Source: Bacillus haynesii
GTDB lineage: Bacteria > Bacillota > Bacilli > Bacillales > Bacillaceae
Assembly (NCBI RefSeq): GCF_001969855.1
Contig: NZ_MRBL01000027.1
Coordinates: 21,022-85,021 of the forward strand
Length of the DNA stretch: 64,000 nucleotides
Reading direction: 5' to 3'
In this document: positions 7,862 through 16,228 of the stretch, piece after piece
Layout: every line of letters starts with the position of its first letter
How positions within the stretch are numbered: position 1 is the first letter of the stretch
The notes under the pieces: generated by a model
What the model saw: the letters and a program-made list of their open reading frames with translations, nothing else
Database searches by the model: none
What the model was told of the DNA's origin: nothing
Translations under genes and position numbers: made by a program

Positions 7862-10627
7862 TTAACCCGTAATAGCCGAAGCGTTCAGGGTAAATAATTC
7901 CTCAAGTTCATGCTCAGAAAGTTCGGTGATCCAATTTTCGCTTTGGATGATTTGATCGTTGAGCGATTGCTTCGATTCGAGCATTTGGTCGATTTTTTCT
8001 TCAATTGTGCCGGTGGTGATCAGTTTATGAACGTGGACGAACCGCTTCTGTCCAATTCTGTAGGCGCGGTCTGTCGCCTGATTTTCAACTGCGGGATTCC
8101 ACCATCTGTCATAATGGATGACGTGATTGGCGGCCGTCAAATTGAGGCCTGTGCCCCCGGCTTTTAATGATAAGATCAGAATCGGAAATTCCTTGTTCTG
8201 AAACTGCTCCACCATTTTGTCCCGTTCAAGCTTGGATAAACTGCCGTTCAGAAACTTGACCGGTTCGCCGAATGACTTCTCGAGCAGACGCTTCATCATA
8301 TCTCCCATCCCGAGATATTGGGTGAAAATCAGGCAGCTTTCATCGCTTTCGCGAATCGTCTTCGTCAGCTCCAGCAGTTTTTCGAGTTTGACTGACCTTC
8401 CGTTAAGGAGCTCGCTCCCGGTCTCTTTTAAGTAAAGGGCAGGGTGGCCGCAGATTTGTTTGAGCTTGCCGAGCATGCTTAAGATGAGAGCTTTGCGCTG
8501 CATTCCGGCGAGGCTTGACATATGTTCAAACGTATCTTTGACAAGCTGTTCATATAGTGAAGCCTGTTCTGCTGAGAGCGGGATGAACTCTTTTTCTTCC
8601 TGTTTTTCAGGCAGGTTGAGCGCGACTTCCTTGTCCTGCTTTGTCCGTCTTAATAAAAACGGTTTGATCAGCTGCTGGAGCTGTTCGATCCGTTTTTCGT
8701 CGCGGTCTTTTTCAATCGGCAGGACAAAACGCTTATGGAAGCTGCCGAGGCTTCCGAGATAGCCTTTGTTCATGAAATCGTAGATCGACCACAGCTCCGT
8801 CAGGCGGTTTTCCATCGGAGTCCCGCTGAGCGCGATATGATGCAGGCCTTTCAGCTTTCTGATTGAACGGGATTGCTTCGTGTGCGCATTTTTTATGTTT
8901 TGGGCTTCGTCAAGGCAGATGCAGTTCCAGGCGACGCTGCTGAGATCGTCAAAGTCGGATTGGGCGAGGCCGTATGACGTCAAGACGATATCCGCATCTT
9001 TGTAAGATTCCTGAAACGCTTCACCTTTAGGGCGTTTTGGCCCGTAATGGAGCGCTGCCTTCAGGCCGGGCGCGAAGGTCTCAAGCTCGCGCTGCCAGTT
9101 CCCGAGGACGGAAGTCGGTGCAATGATGAGAGACGGCGTTTGTTGTCCCTGTTCTTTTAAATAGGCGAAATAGGCGATCATCTGGATGGTTTTTCCGAGC
9201 CCCATATCATCTGCCAAGCAGGCGCCGAAGCCGCAGTTTCTGAGAAAAATCAGCCAGTTCAAACCGTCTTCCTGATAAGCTCTGAGCGTTCCGTGAAAAT
9301 ATTTGCTGACCGGGTATGACGGGAGATCATCGCGCTGGCTCAGCTTTCTGATCATGTTTTTCAGCTGATAGGACAGTTCAAACCGCACATCGCTGAATGC
9401 GGAAGCATCGAACAGATCATCTTCCTCGCGGGTTTCGCCCCGCTCCGTCAGCTCGCGCGCCAGGATGTCAGACATATGAAGCCCCTCTGTTTCTGCTCGC
9501 TCCATCAGCTTTTTCATTTGTTTGATAAAATTCGGATCGATTTTGATCCACTGCCCGCGTATGTTGACAAGCCGTCTTTTATTGGCGACAAGCTGCTCGA
9601 ATTCCTCCTCTGTGAGTTCGATTCCATTAGTCGCAAAACGCCAGTTGAAGTCCATCAATGCATTCATTCCGACAAAAGACTCGCCGCGGGGCGCCGATGA
9701 CACTTTCGCTTTCAGCAGCATATTGCTGTCTCTCACGATTTGCCACCATGACGGCAGCAGAATTTCAATCCCCATGTTGACAAGTGTTTCGCTTGCTTCG
9801 GATAGGAAAATCCATGCTTCCTCTTCCGTTAAAAGCGTCGTCCCCGATTCGATCGTCAGCCAGGGCACGATTTGGCGGAATCTGTCTTGTTCGCGGGCGA
9901 TTTTGTCAGCGTATGCCTGCCACGATTTTTTCAGCCTGTTCAAGCCTTCAAAGAACTGAATGGCGCCGTTTTTTTTGTCGCGCAAAAACAGTTCGATTTT
10001 CCAATCGTCTCCGTCAAAGTCAGGTTCATTTAAGCGGAGTCCGACGGTAAACGGCACAGGGTTTTCATGCCAGCCGATCGTTTCAAGAAAATCGTCTTCA
10101 TCGAGAAAGTGTCCCTGAAATGTGGTGACGGCGGGAGAATGTGCGACAATCGATTCCCATTTTGCTTTTAACTCGTCATTGTAGTTAATGTAGTCTTCGA
10201 CAGCGTGTGAAAACCATTCAGCTGTATAGCCTTCCAAAATCCCTTCTTTATCTTTCCAGCGCAACACCTCTTGCTTCCATGCTTCATAGTCGGGAAGAAA
10301 GTCTTCATCTGCGATAAACTCATAAATGGTGGAAGCCGTTTTCATCAAAGGTTCGGTTTCCTCGGTGAGGATGATGTCGCTGTAAGAATTAAATGAGTTT
10401 TTGCCGAGAAATTCGACCGCCATCCACGGGGACAGCAGAACCGCCGGAGTATCTAAACCGGCATCTTCGAGAAACGTTCCGTAAAAAGACGATTCGTGCC
10501 ACTGAAACAAATGCCTTTCCATTTCATTTCGCGTGAGAAACTGATGATCCCCGTCATGACAAGATAAAATAAATGTATAGTCTTCTGATTGTTCGACATG
10601 TATCACGATTTCCTTAAGACTCGCCAT
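7862..10627 (-). CDS. ywqA: SNF2-family DNA-dependent ATPase YwqA
   Basis: 921-aa Swi2/Snf2 translocase. The last 450 residues hold the two RecA-like lobes: DDMGLGKTIQMIA (Walker A), DEAQNIKN (Walker B), SGTPMENRLTELW, and in lobe two GGTGLNLTAANHV, HYDRWWNPAVENQATDRAYR. The N-terminal half is the bacterial SNF2 N-terminal region. Such proteins move along DNA and remodel protein-DNA complexes; the cellular role of YwqA is not well defined. Its start overlaps the end of ywqB, a SWIM zinc-finger gene, by 14 bases. This pairing is typical and suggests the two products act together. Confidence 0.93.
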   Translation of the reverse strand: MASLKEIVIHVEQSEDYTFILSCHDGDHQFLTRNEMERHLFQWHESSFYGTFLEDAGLDTPAVLLSPWMAVEFLGKNSFNSYSDIILTEETEPLMKTASTIYEFIADEDFLPDYEAWKQEVLRWKDKEGILEGYTAEWFSHAVEDYINYNDELKAKWESIVAHSPAVTTFQGHFLDEDDFLETIGWHENPVPFTVGLRLNEPDFDGDDWKIELFLRDKKNGAIQFFEGLNRLKKSWQAYADKIAREQDRFRQIVPWLTIESGTTLLTEEEAWIFLSEASETLVNMGIEILLPSWWQIVRDSNMLLKAKVSSAPRGESFVGMNALMDFNWRFATNGIELTEEEFEQLVANKRRLVNIRGQWIKIDPNFIKQMKKLMERAETEGLHMSDILARELTERGETREEDDLFDASAFSDVRFELSYQLKNMIRKLSQRDDLPSYPVSKYFHGTLRAYQEDGLNWLIFLRNCGFGACLADDMGLGKTIQMIAYFAYLKEQGQQTPSLIIAPTSVLGNWQRELETFAPGLKAALHYGPKRPKGEAFQESYKDADIVLTSYGLAQSDFDDLSSVAWNCICLDEAQNIKNAHTKQSRSIRKLKGLHHIALSGTPMENRLTELWSIYDFMNKGYLGSLGSFHKRFVLPIEKDRDEKRIEQLQQLIKPFLLRRTKQDKEVALNLPEKQEEKEFIPLSAEQASLYEQLVKDTFEHMSSLAGMQRKALILSMLGKLKQICGHPALYLKETGSELLNGRSVKLEKLLELTKTIRESDESCLIFTQYLGMGDMMKRLLEKSFGEPVKFLNGSLSKLERDKMVEQFQNKEFPILILSLKAGGTGLNLTAANHVIHYDRWWNPAVENQATDRAYRIGQKRFVHVHKLITTGTIEEKIDQMLESKQSLNDQIIQSENWITELSEHELEELFTLNASAITG

Positions 10628-12212
10628 CGATCAACTTTCCTTTCTTAAGCTCCTCCTGGAAGGCTCTCAGCCGTTTATAGCGGGCTGAAAACTGCTCCAT
10701 AAACCGATTCCAGACATCCTGTTTTTTCGATTTTTTATAAAGGGTGCGCAGCTTTTTTAATTGTTTGACGGCTTCTTTGTAGCTTGAGCGGTTTTTTTGT
10801 TCAACCAGCCCGGAAATTTCTCTATGATAGGAAGGAATCAATGCTTCAGGAGCCGCTGCTGCAATATCTTTCAAGGCGTTCTGCCCGATCTCAGAGATTG
10901 AAAAACCGACAAGGCTGTGGATCTCCATCCACTCCGTAAAGCGGTTTTTGTTATATAAAAAATGGCTGTATTCAGTAAACGTATAAGGAAGGCACTTTTT
11001 GCAATACCGTTCATATACATGCTCTTCTTTTGCGTTTTTGCTGTAATCGCTCAGAAACAGGAAGAATTCGCTCAATGCATCGCGTATTTCCCGGTACGGC
11101 TTATCCAGTCTGCAGAAGCCGGCTGCAAGCTGCTCAAGGTGTTCATACCATTTTTTCAGGCGCTTCCAGTCTTTTTTGGCGGTCATGACACTGAGCCATT
11201 GAAACGTATACGGAAGAATCTCCGGTGAAAACGATCCGGCTTGATCAAGAATCACATCGTCGTTTTTCAGCAGAAATTCAAGATGCAGCCTGCCGAATTG
11301 TATTTCAGGGGACGGCTCCATATCGTTCAGTACATCGAGTTCCTGCTTCAGCCAGTTGGGCCGTGACAGAAGCGCACTCCAGATTTCCCCGAAAATCCGC
11401 AGCCTTTCATACTGGAAAATGTCTTTCTTGAGCAGCAGTTCCCGAATCACGCCGGGGGTTTTTTCTAAAAACGGATCAAGGGAGAACGATAGCGCATATG
11501 TTTTCAGTTCATCGATCGAGCTGTAGATCGTATCCATCAGCTGTTCGATATAAGGATTCAGTGAGTAAAAATCCTTTTCAGGATCGATGCGCCCTTTCTC
11601 GACGAGCGAATGCATGGCAAGCCATGTCGCAAGAGCCGCGTGGATTTGATACATTTTTTTCAGCTCCGGCTCCGCAGGCGTCCGCTTTTTTAAAGCTGAA
11701 AAATACCCGTAGTAAAGGTATTGCATCGTTTGCTGGTTTTTTGGCGTTTGCTCCTCCCATCGTCTGAACTCCGTTTTGAAAAACGAGGTCCATTGATCGA
11801 GCGTGTGGCTGCGGGGCTTCATTCCGCGCTGAAGCTGTCCGAGAATCTCCCGGTTTTCGCGGCGTTTTTGCGCTTCTTTCCAAAACTCCGTAAACGTTCC
11901 CAATCGATCATATTGTGCATATAGATATAAGTAAACGGCAAGCACATGCCGGCAGATGTTTTGAGCAGGGCAGGAACAGCTGCTTTTTTTAACGTCGGCG
12001 AGGTCGATGAAGACCTTCACCGGGACCACGTCCTGGACGTAAGCGCTGACCGTATGCCCGCTCATCGGCTTGACCCGATAGACGGAATCCTGTCTGTATA
12101 AAATAAGGGCTTTTTTCATGAGCTGGATGTTTTCTTCTGTGCACGGCAGTACATGCTTAAACTGTTCAGCTGCATCCATGACAACCGTTTTTGAGATCAT
12201 GTCTTGAAGCAT
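10614..12212 (-). CDS. ywqB: SWIM zinc-finger protein YwqB
   Basis: 532 aa. The SWIM motif CxCx(n)CxH appears near residue 85 as SCSCPAQNICRHVLAVY, a predicted zinc and nucleic-acid binding site. The rest is mostly helical with no enzyme motif. ATG is preceded by AGGAGCG at good distance. It is the upstream partner of the ywqA SNF2 gene and overlaps it, so it is probably a DNA-targeting or accessory subunit (inference). Confidence 0.88.
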   Translation of the reverse strand: MLQDMISKTVVMDAAEQFKHVLPCTEENIQLMKKALILYRQDSVYRVKPMSGHTVSAYVQDVVPVKVFIDLADVKKSSCSCPAQNICRHVLAVYLYLYAQYDRLGTFTEFWKEAQKRRENREILGQLQRGMKPRSHTLDQWTSFFKTEFRRWEEQTPKNQQTMQYLYYGYFSALKKRTPAEPELKKMYQIHAALATWLAMHSLVEKGRIDPEKDFYSLNPYIEQLMDTIYSSIDELKTYALSFSLDPFLEKTPGVIRELLLKKDIFQYERLRIFGEIWSALLSRPNWLKQELDVLNDMEPSPEIQFGRLHLEFLLKNDDVILDQAGSFSPEILPYTFQWLSVMTAKKDWKRLKKWYEHLEQLAAGFCRLDKPYREIRDALSEFFLFLSDYSKNAKEEHVYERYCKKCLPYTFTEYSHFLYNKNRFTEWMEIHSLVGFSISEIGQNALKDIAAAAPEALIPSYHREISGLVEQKNRSSYKEAVKQLKKLRTLYKKSKKQDVWNRFMEQFSARYKRLRAFQEELKKGKLIDGES

Positions 12213-12427
12213 GTCTATCGCTCCTAACCGAATGGCTTTTAAAAAGTTTCCAATCTCTCTATTATAGCTTAATCAATCCGTCCAAAAAAGATTTTCTCTG
12301 GAAAAGGACATAAAAACGGACGGGTGTCGAATAATGTAATAGACTATGGCAAATCGATTCTTTACATCATATAATTTGAAATATAATCAGAAATGTTTTA
12401 ATTTATGGAAGCTGAAAGGAAAAGGAT

Positions 12428-12571
12428 ATGGATGACAAGGAATTGAATCAGGAAGAATTTTTGAGAATTCTTATGCATGCGTATGACGTTGGTGAAAAAT
12501 CAAAAGACATAACGACGAAAGAACTTCTTGAAGATCTCATTCTTCATATCAAAAATGGATATACGACGTAA
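12428..12571 (+). CDS. Small conserved-looking protein, 47 aa
   Basis: ATG at 12428 follows GAAAGGAAAAGG, a good ribosome site, and the frame runs to TAA at 12571, where a hairpin terminator begins immediately. The peptide is acidic and helical (QEEFLRILMHAYDVGEKSKD, then TTKELLEDLILHI) with no membrane segment. Ribosome site, clean terminator and position between ywqB and ywqC support a real gene. It may correspond to the small gene B. subtilis has at this place (ywzD, from memory), but I cannot confirm that. Function unknown. Confidence 0.7.
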   Translation: MDDKELNQEEFLRILMHAYDVGEKSKDITTKELLEDLILHIKNGYTT

Positions 12572-12574
12572 AAG

Positions 12575-12604
12575 GTGTGCAAACTGCGGTTTGTACACTT
12601 TTTC
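12575..12604 (+). terminator. Terminator after the 47-aa gene
   Basis: GTGTGCAAAC / GTTTGTACAC, with one G-T pair, is followed by TTTTT. Confidence 0.75.
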
Positions 12605-12796
12605 GTTCAGCAAAAAGTGTGCAGGTCCTGCAAAAGTCGATATTTAATACCATATAAAGACGCGGTTCCCCAGGTATCTCCCGTTATTTGTCAGGATTCA
12701 TTTCTTCCGGAAACGAAATAACCATGTATAATCAAAGGTAGGTGTTTAATTTGCTGAAAATTTGAATAAATACACGAATCCTAGAGGGAGGCTTTT

Positions 12797-13519
12797 ATGA
12801 GAGATCATATCGGCTTTAAAGATGTGTTCATCGTTTTGAAAAAAAGATTCGTTCTGATCGCACTGATCACCATTGCGGCCGCTCTGTCCAGCGCTGCCGT
12901 CAACTTTTATTGGCTCACACCCGTCTATCAGGCATCCGCCCAAATCCTCATCAACGGCCGTCAAACATCGAACTTCACCGACATTCAGACCAACCTTGAA
13001 CTTATCAACACGTACAACGTCATTATGAAAAGCCCGATTATCTTAAATAAGGTTAAAGACGAACTTAACCTTCCGGAAACGGCTGAAGACCTGAAGCAAA
13101 AAGTCACGGTTATCAGCGAAAATGAATCACAGATTGTCAGTATCTCCGCGACTGACAAGGATTATTCCAAGGCGGCGGACATCGCGAACACAGTCGTTGC
13201 CATATTTCAAAGGGACATTGACGGCATTATGGGTGAAAATACCGAAGTCAGCCTTGTTGCCAAAGCCAATCCCGATCATTCGCCTGCTCCCGTCAGCCCG
13301 AACAAGAAGTTCAACACCGCTGTTTTTACAGGATTAAGCCTGCTGTTTGGCGCAGGGCTTGCATTTTTGCTCGAGCTTATGAAAAATACCGTTCGAAATG
13401 AAGAAGACATCGAAAAAGAGCTGAACGTTCACGTGTTGGGAAATATTCTGTATGTGAAACCGAAAAAAGGACAGGCCCCGAAGCTGGAAAGCTTTGTCGG
13501 CAAAGATCATACATTCTAA
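12797..13519 (+). CDS. ywqC: Membrane modulator of a tyrosine kinase (Wzz/YwqC, TkmA-like)
   Basis: 240-aa polysaccharide co-polymerase family protein with two membrane helices (about residues 20-45 and 175-195) around an extracellular Wzz domain (YQASAQILINGRQT, LINTYNVIMKSPIIL, then proline-rich SPAPVSPNKKF). The cytoplasmic tail (about 196-240) ends in GKDHTF. In B. subtilis this tail switches on the BY-kinase YwqD/PtkA. GAGGGAGG lies before ATG 12797. Only 26 bases separate it from ywqE; no ywqD kinase lies between, unlike B. subtilis. Confidence 0.88.
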   Translation: MRDHIGFKDVFIVLKKRFVLIALITIAAALSSAAVNFYWLTPVYQASAQILINGRQTSNFTDIQTNLELINTYNVIMKSPIILNKVKDELNLPETAEDLKQKVTVISENESQIVSISATDKDYSKAADIANTVVAIFQRDIDGIMGENTEVSLVAKANPDHSPAPVSPNKKFNTAVFTGLSLLFGAGLAFLLELMKNTVRNEEDIEKELNVHVLGNILYVKPKKGQAPKLESFVGKDHTF

Positions 13520-13545
13520 AACGTGAAAACACGGGGAGGTCGCCT

Positions 13546-14298
13546 ATGATCGATATTCATTGCCACATTCTTGCGGACGTTGATGATGGAGCAGCATGTA
13601 TGAATGACAGTATAGAAATGGCTAAACAGGCTGCCCGTCAAGGGATTCATACGATTATCGCCACACCTCACCACCGAAACGGTGTATACGAACACCAAAA
13701 AGAGGCCATCCTTGCAGCTGTTTCGGGTTTAAAGACGAGGGTGCAAAAGGAAAACATCCCGGTTCTCATTACCCCCGGACAGGAAATCCGCCTGTACGGC
13801 GAATTGAAGCGCGATCTTGAGCGCGGCAGACTGCTCAGTCTCGCCGGCACAAAGTATTTGCTGATTGAACTTCCTTACCACCATGTTCCGCGGTATGCTG
13901 AAAAGCTGCTATTCGATCTCCAATTAAATGGTTACATTCCGATTATCGCACACCCCGAGCGGAACCTTGAATTGATGGAAAATCCCGATCTGCTGTACCG
14001 CCTCGTCCAAAACGGAGCGTGTGTCCAGCTGACATGTTCAAGTCTTGCCGGCCGCTTTGGCAGAAGCGTCAAACGGCTCGCCCGCCGCTTTCTTGAAGCG
14101 AACCTCGTCCACTTTATCGCATCAGACGCCCACAACCTCACGACCCGATCCTTCTTTTTTGATGCAGTAGAAAACGATTACGGCTGCGATTTCTTGAACG
14201 TCTTTACAGAAAACGCAGGCCTGCTCCTGGAAAACCGGGAGATTCATAAAGAAACACCGCGACCCGTCAAAAAGAAGAAGCTGATGGGCCTGCTGTGA
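13546..14298 (+). CDS. ywqE: PHP-type protein tyrosine phosphatase YwqE
   Basis: 250-aa metal-dependent tyrosine-protein phosphatase of the PHP family (CpsB/YwqE). Metal ligands are visible in IDIHCHIL at the start, TPHH near residue 41, PGQEIR near residue 85, AHPERN near 139 and ASDAHN near 193. It removes phosphate from proteins phosphorylated by BY-kinases. It forms an operon with ywqC. Since the kinase itself is absent here, its substrates must be phosphorylated by a kinase encoded elsewhere, or the enzyme now works alone. Confidence 0.92.
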   Translation: MIDIHCHILADVDDGAACMNDSIEMAKQAARQGIHTIIATPHHRNGVYEHQKEAILAAVSGLKTRVQKENIPVLITPGQEIRLYGELKRDLERGRLLSLAGTKYLLIELPYHHVPRYAEKLLFDLQLNGYIPIIAHPERNLELMENPDLLYRLVQNGACVQLTCSSLAGRFGRSVKRLARRFLEANLVHFIASDAHNLTTRSFFFDAVENDYGCDFLNVFTENAGLLLENREIHKETPRPVKKKKLMGLL

Positions 14299-14312
14299 AA
14301 GTTATTAGAATG

Positions 14313-14342
14313 TCAGCGCCGGTTATGCGGCGCTGATTTTTT
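14313..14342 (+). terminator. Terminator of ywqC-ywqE
   Basis: TCAGCGCC / GGCGCTGA hairpin followed by six T. Confidence 0.85.
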
Positions 14343-14378
14343 ATATCATCCGATGGAAAGCGACCGGACGTCCCCCCT

Positions 14379-14915
14379 CTACAACAACGGAATGACAAGC
14401 CCGCCGTAAGCAAAGGCGGCCACAATCAGGAAAGCCGGATGGACGCGGAACTTCGTCAAAGCCACCAAAGAGATCAGCGCGATGACAAGTGATTGAACCA
14501 AGCCGATCGACTGGATCGCGTCACCGCTGATTTCCCACGTCAAAAGAAGCATCATCATGGCGATAACCGGCTGAACCGACAAGGTCATTCCTTTGACGAT
14601 TGGCGACTGGCGGTAGCGGCCGATCAGCTTGAGCAGCAAAATGAGCGCGATGGCTGAAGGCAGTACAGTTGCGGCAAGAGCAATAAAGACACCGGGCCAT
14701 CCGAGCACGCTGTAGCCGACATAAGCGGCGATTTTTGTGGCGATCGGGCCCGGCAGAGCGTTTGCAAGCGCAAGCATGTTTGAAAATTCCTCTTTTGACA
14801 GCCAGTGAAAATGCTGAACAACTTCTTCAAAATTAAGCGGAATTGAAGCCGGCCCGCCCCCGTAGCCCAATAAGTTTGCAATTAAGAAGGCCCAAAATAA
14901 ATAAAAGATAATCAT
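14379..14915 (-). CDS. ywrA: Chromate transporter family protein, half-size subunit YwrA
   Basis: 178-aa membrane protein of the CHR family, the half-length type in which two separate genes together make one transporter. The family signature GYGGGPASIPL appears near the N terminus, followed by NALPGPIATKIAAYVGY, and about six hydrophobic segments follow. Its start overlaps the end of ywrB by 4 bases. The pair exports chromate in B. subtilis; the native substrate in nature may be another oxyanion. Confidence 0.88.
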   Translation of the reverse strand: MIIFYLFWAFLIANLLGYGGGPASIPLNFEEVVQHFHWLSKEEFSNMLALANALPGPIATKIAAYVGYSVLGWPGVFIALAATVLPSAIALILLLKLIGRYRQSPIVKGMTLSVQPVIAMMMLLLTWEISGDAIQSIGLVQSLVIALISLVALTKFRVHPAFLIVAAFAYGGLVIPLL

Positions 14916-15496
14916 GAAGCGGACACTCCTTTATCCTTTTCCCGGGCCGCTTTTCTTTTTAATTTAAAGTGGAACGCGCCATACGTTAAAAACAGGATGA
15001 CAATGATGCCGGGGTGGATGGAGAACACCTGAAGACCCAAAAACGCAAGAATAAAGAAAAGTAAGCCGGCCAGCAAGCCGAAGCCTTTCAATGCTTTTTG
15101 CCCAAATTCGTAAGCCATAATGCCGAGCATGACGGCGATGACAGGGGTGACAGCGCCGATCATGCCGCTGACGATTTTTGAGTGGCTGAGCACATTAACG
15201 GCTGCGAACAAGGCGGCCATCGCAGCGCACGTCGGCATGATATGGGCTGCTGTGGCAACGATAGCACCCGGAACGCCTTTGACTTTATGACCTAAATATG
15301 CCGACATTTTTGTAGCGATCGGCCCGGGCAGCGCATTGGCGATCGCCAAAATTTCCCCGAATTCATCATCATCGATCCATTTGAACTTAGAAACGGCTTC
15401 ATGACGGATCAGCGGGATAACGGACGGGCCGCCGCCAAATCCCAATATCCCCGTTCTTGTCATTGCGATGATCAGTTCCCGGTAAGGGTGCTTCAT
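14912..15496 (-). CDS. ywrB: Chromate transporter family protein, half-size subunit YwrB
   Basis: 194 aa, the partner CHR half. It has the same signature, GFGGGPSVIPLIRHE, at about residues 20-34 and NALPGPIATKMSAYLG near residue 55, then hydrophobic helices and a basic cytoplasmic tail. The similarity to YwrA shows an old gene duplication. A GGAGGAAACGG ribosome site precedes the ATG. The regulator ywrC lies just upstream on the same strand. Confidence 0.88.
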   Translation of the reverse strand: MKHPYRELIIAMTRTGILGFGGGPSVIPLIRHEAVSKFKWIDDDEFGEILAIANALPGPIATKMSAYLGHKVKGVPGAIVATAAHIMPTCAAMAALFAAVNVLSHSKIVSGMIGAVTPVIAVMLGIMAYEFGQKALKGFGLLAGLLFFILAFLGLQVFSIHPGIIVILFLTYGAFHFKLKRKAAREKDKGVSAS

Positions 15497-15516
15497 TTCC
15501 GTTTCCTCCTATTCAG

Positions 15517-15993
15517 TTAAAGCTTCATTCCCATTCGGCTCTTATATCGTTTAATCAGCATCTGGCAGTCGACGCTCACAACGCCCTTCAAGGGGTACAG
15601 GCGCTTCGTCAAAAATTCCTCCATCTCCTGATCATTTGCGAAAATGCCGTGCATATGCAGCTTGCTCGGCCCTGTCATATGATAGAGGCTTGTCACGGCA
15701 GGCTCCTTTTCCAAAGCAACGGCAACAGCCTCTAAATATTGGGGTTCGACTTCAACGTTGAAAAACACCGATACGTGAATCCCAACCTTGACTGGATTGA
15801 TGACAGCTGTGAATTTTTCAATAATGCCTTCTTCAATCAAGTTGTTGATCCGCGTCTGTACAGCAACTCTTGAGAGTCCCACGCGCTTTCCCAAATCGGT
15901 ATAAGAGATTCTTCCTTCCTCATGCAAGATCGAAAGGATTTTTTTATCCGTTTCATCAAGAATTAAATTTGGCATATGGTAGTCGAGGCTCAC
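15517..15993 (-). CDS. ywrC: Lrp/AsnC-family regulator YwrC
   Basis: 158-aa feast/famine regulator. The N-terminal winged helix (about 10-65; [20 protein letters not shown]) is followed by an AsnC effector domain (about 75-145). The GTG start at 15993 follows GGAAGGGAC and gives the length of the B. subtilis protein; an ATG six codons in is the alternative. It heads the ywrCBA operon, so it probably controls the CHR transporter. It is divergent from ywrD. Confidence 0.87.
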   Translation of the reverse strand: MSLDYHMPNLILDETDKKILSILHEEGRISYTDLGKRVGLSRVAVQTRINNLIEEGIIEKFTAVINPVKVGIHVSVFFNVEVEPQYLEAVAVALEKEPAVTSLYHMTGPSKLHMHGIFANDQEMEEFLTKRLYPLKGVVSVDCQMLIKRYKSRMGMKL

Positions 15994-16228
15994 AAATGTC
16001 CCTTCCTTTCTGTTTGGTTATTATCATTCGAAATTACTTGTCAATCGCATTTTAAATGAACATTTTGTAAATTGTATCATAATACGGGTTTCGATATGAA
16101 TCATTTTAACGTTTTTTTAATACTTATTGAAAAAGGGTGTTAGTTTTTCTTCCCTGAAAGTAGCGCCTCTTTTAACGGGCCACTATACTTCAAAAGACAA
16201 ATGGATGCTTGAAAGGAAGGAAGGAGCT

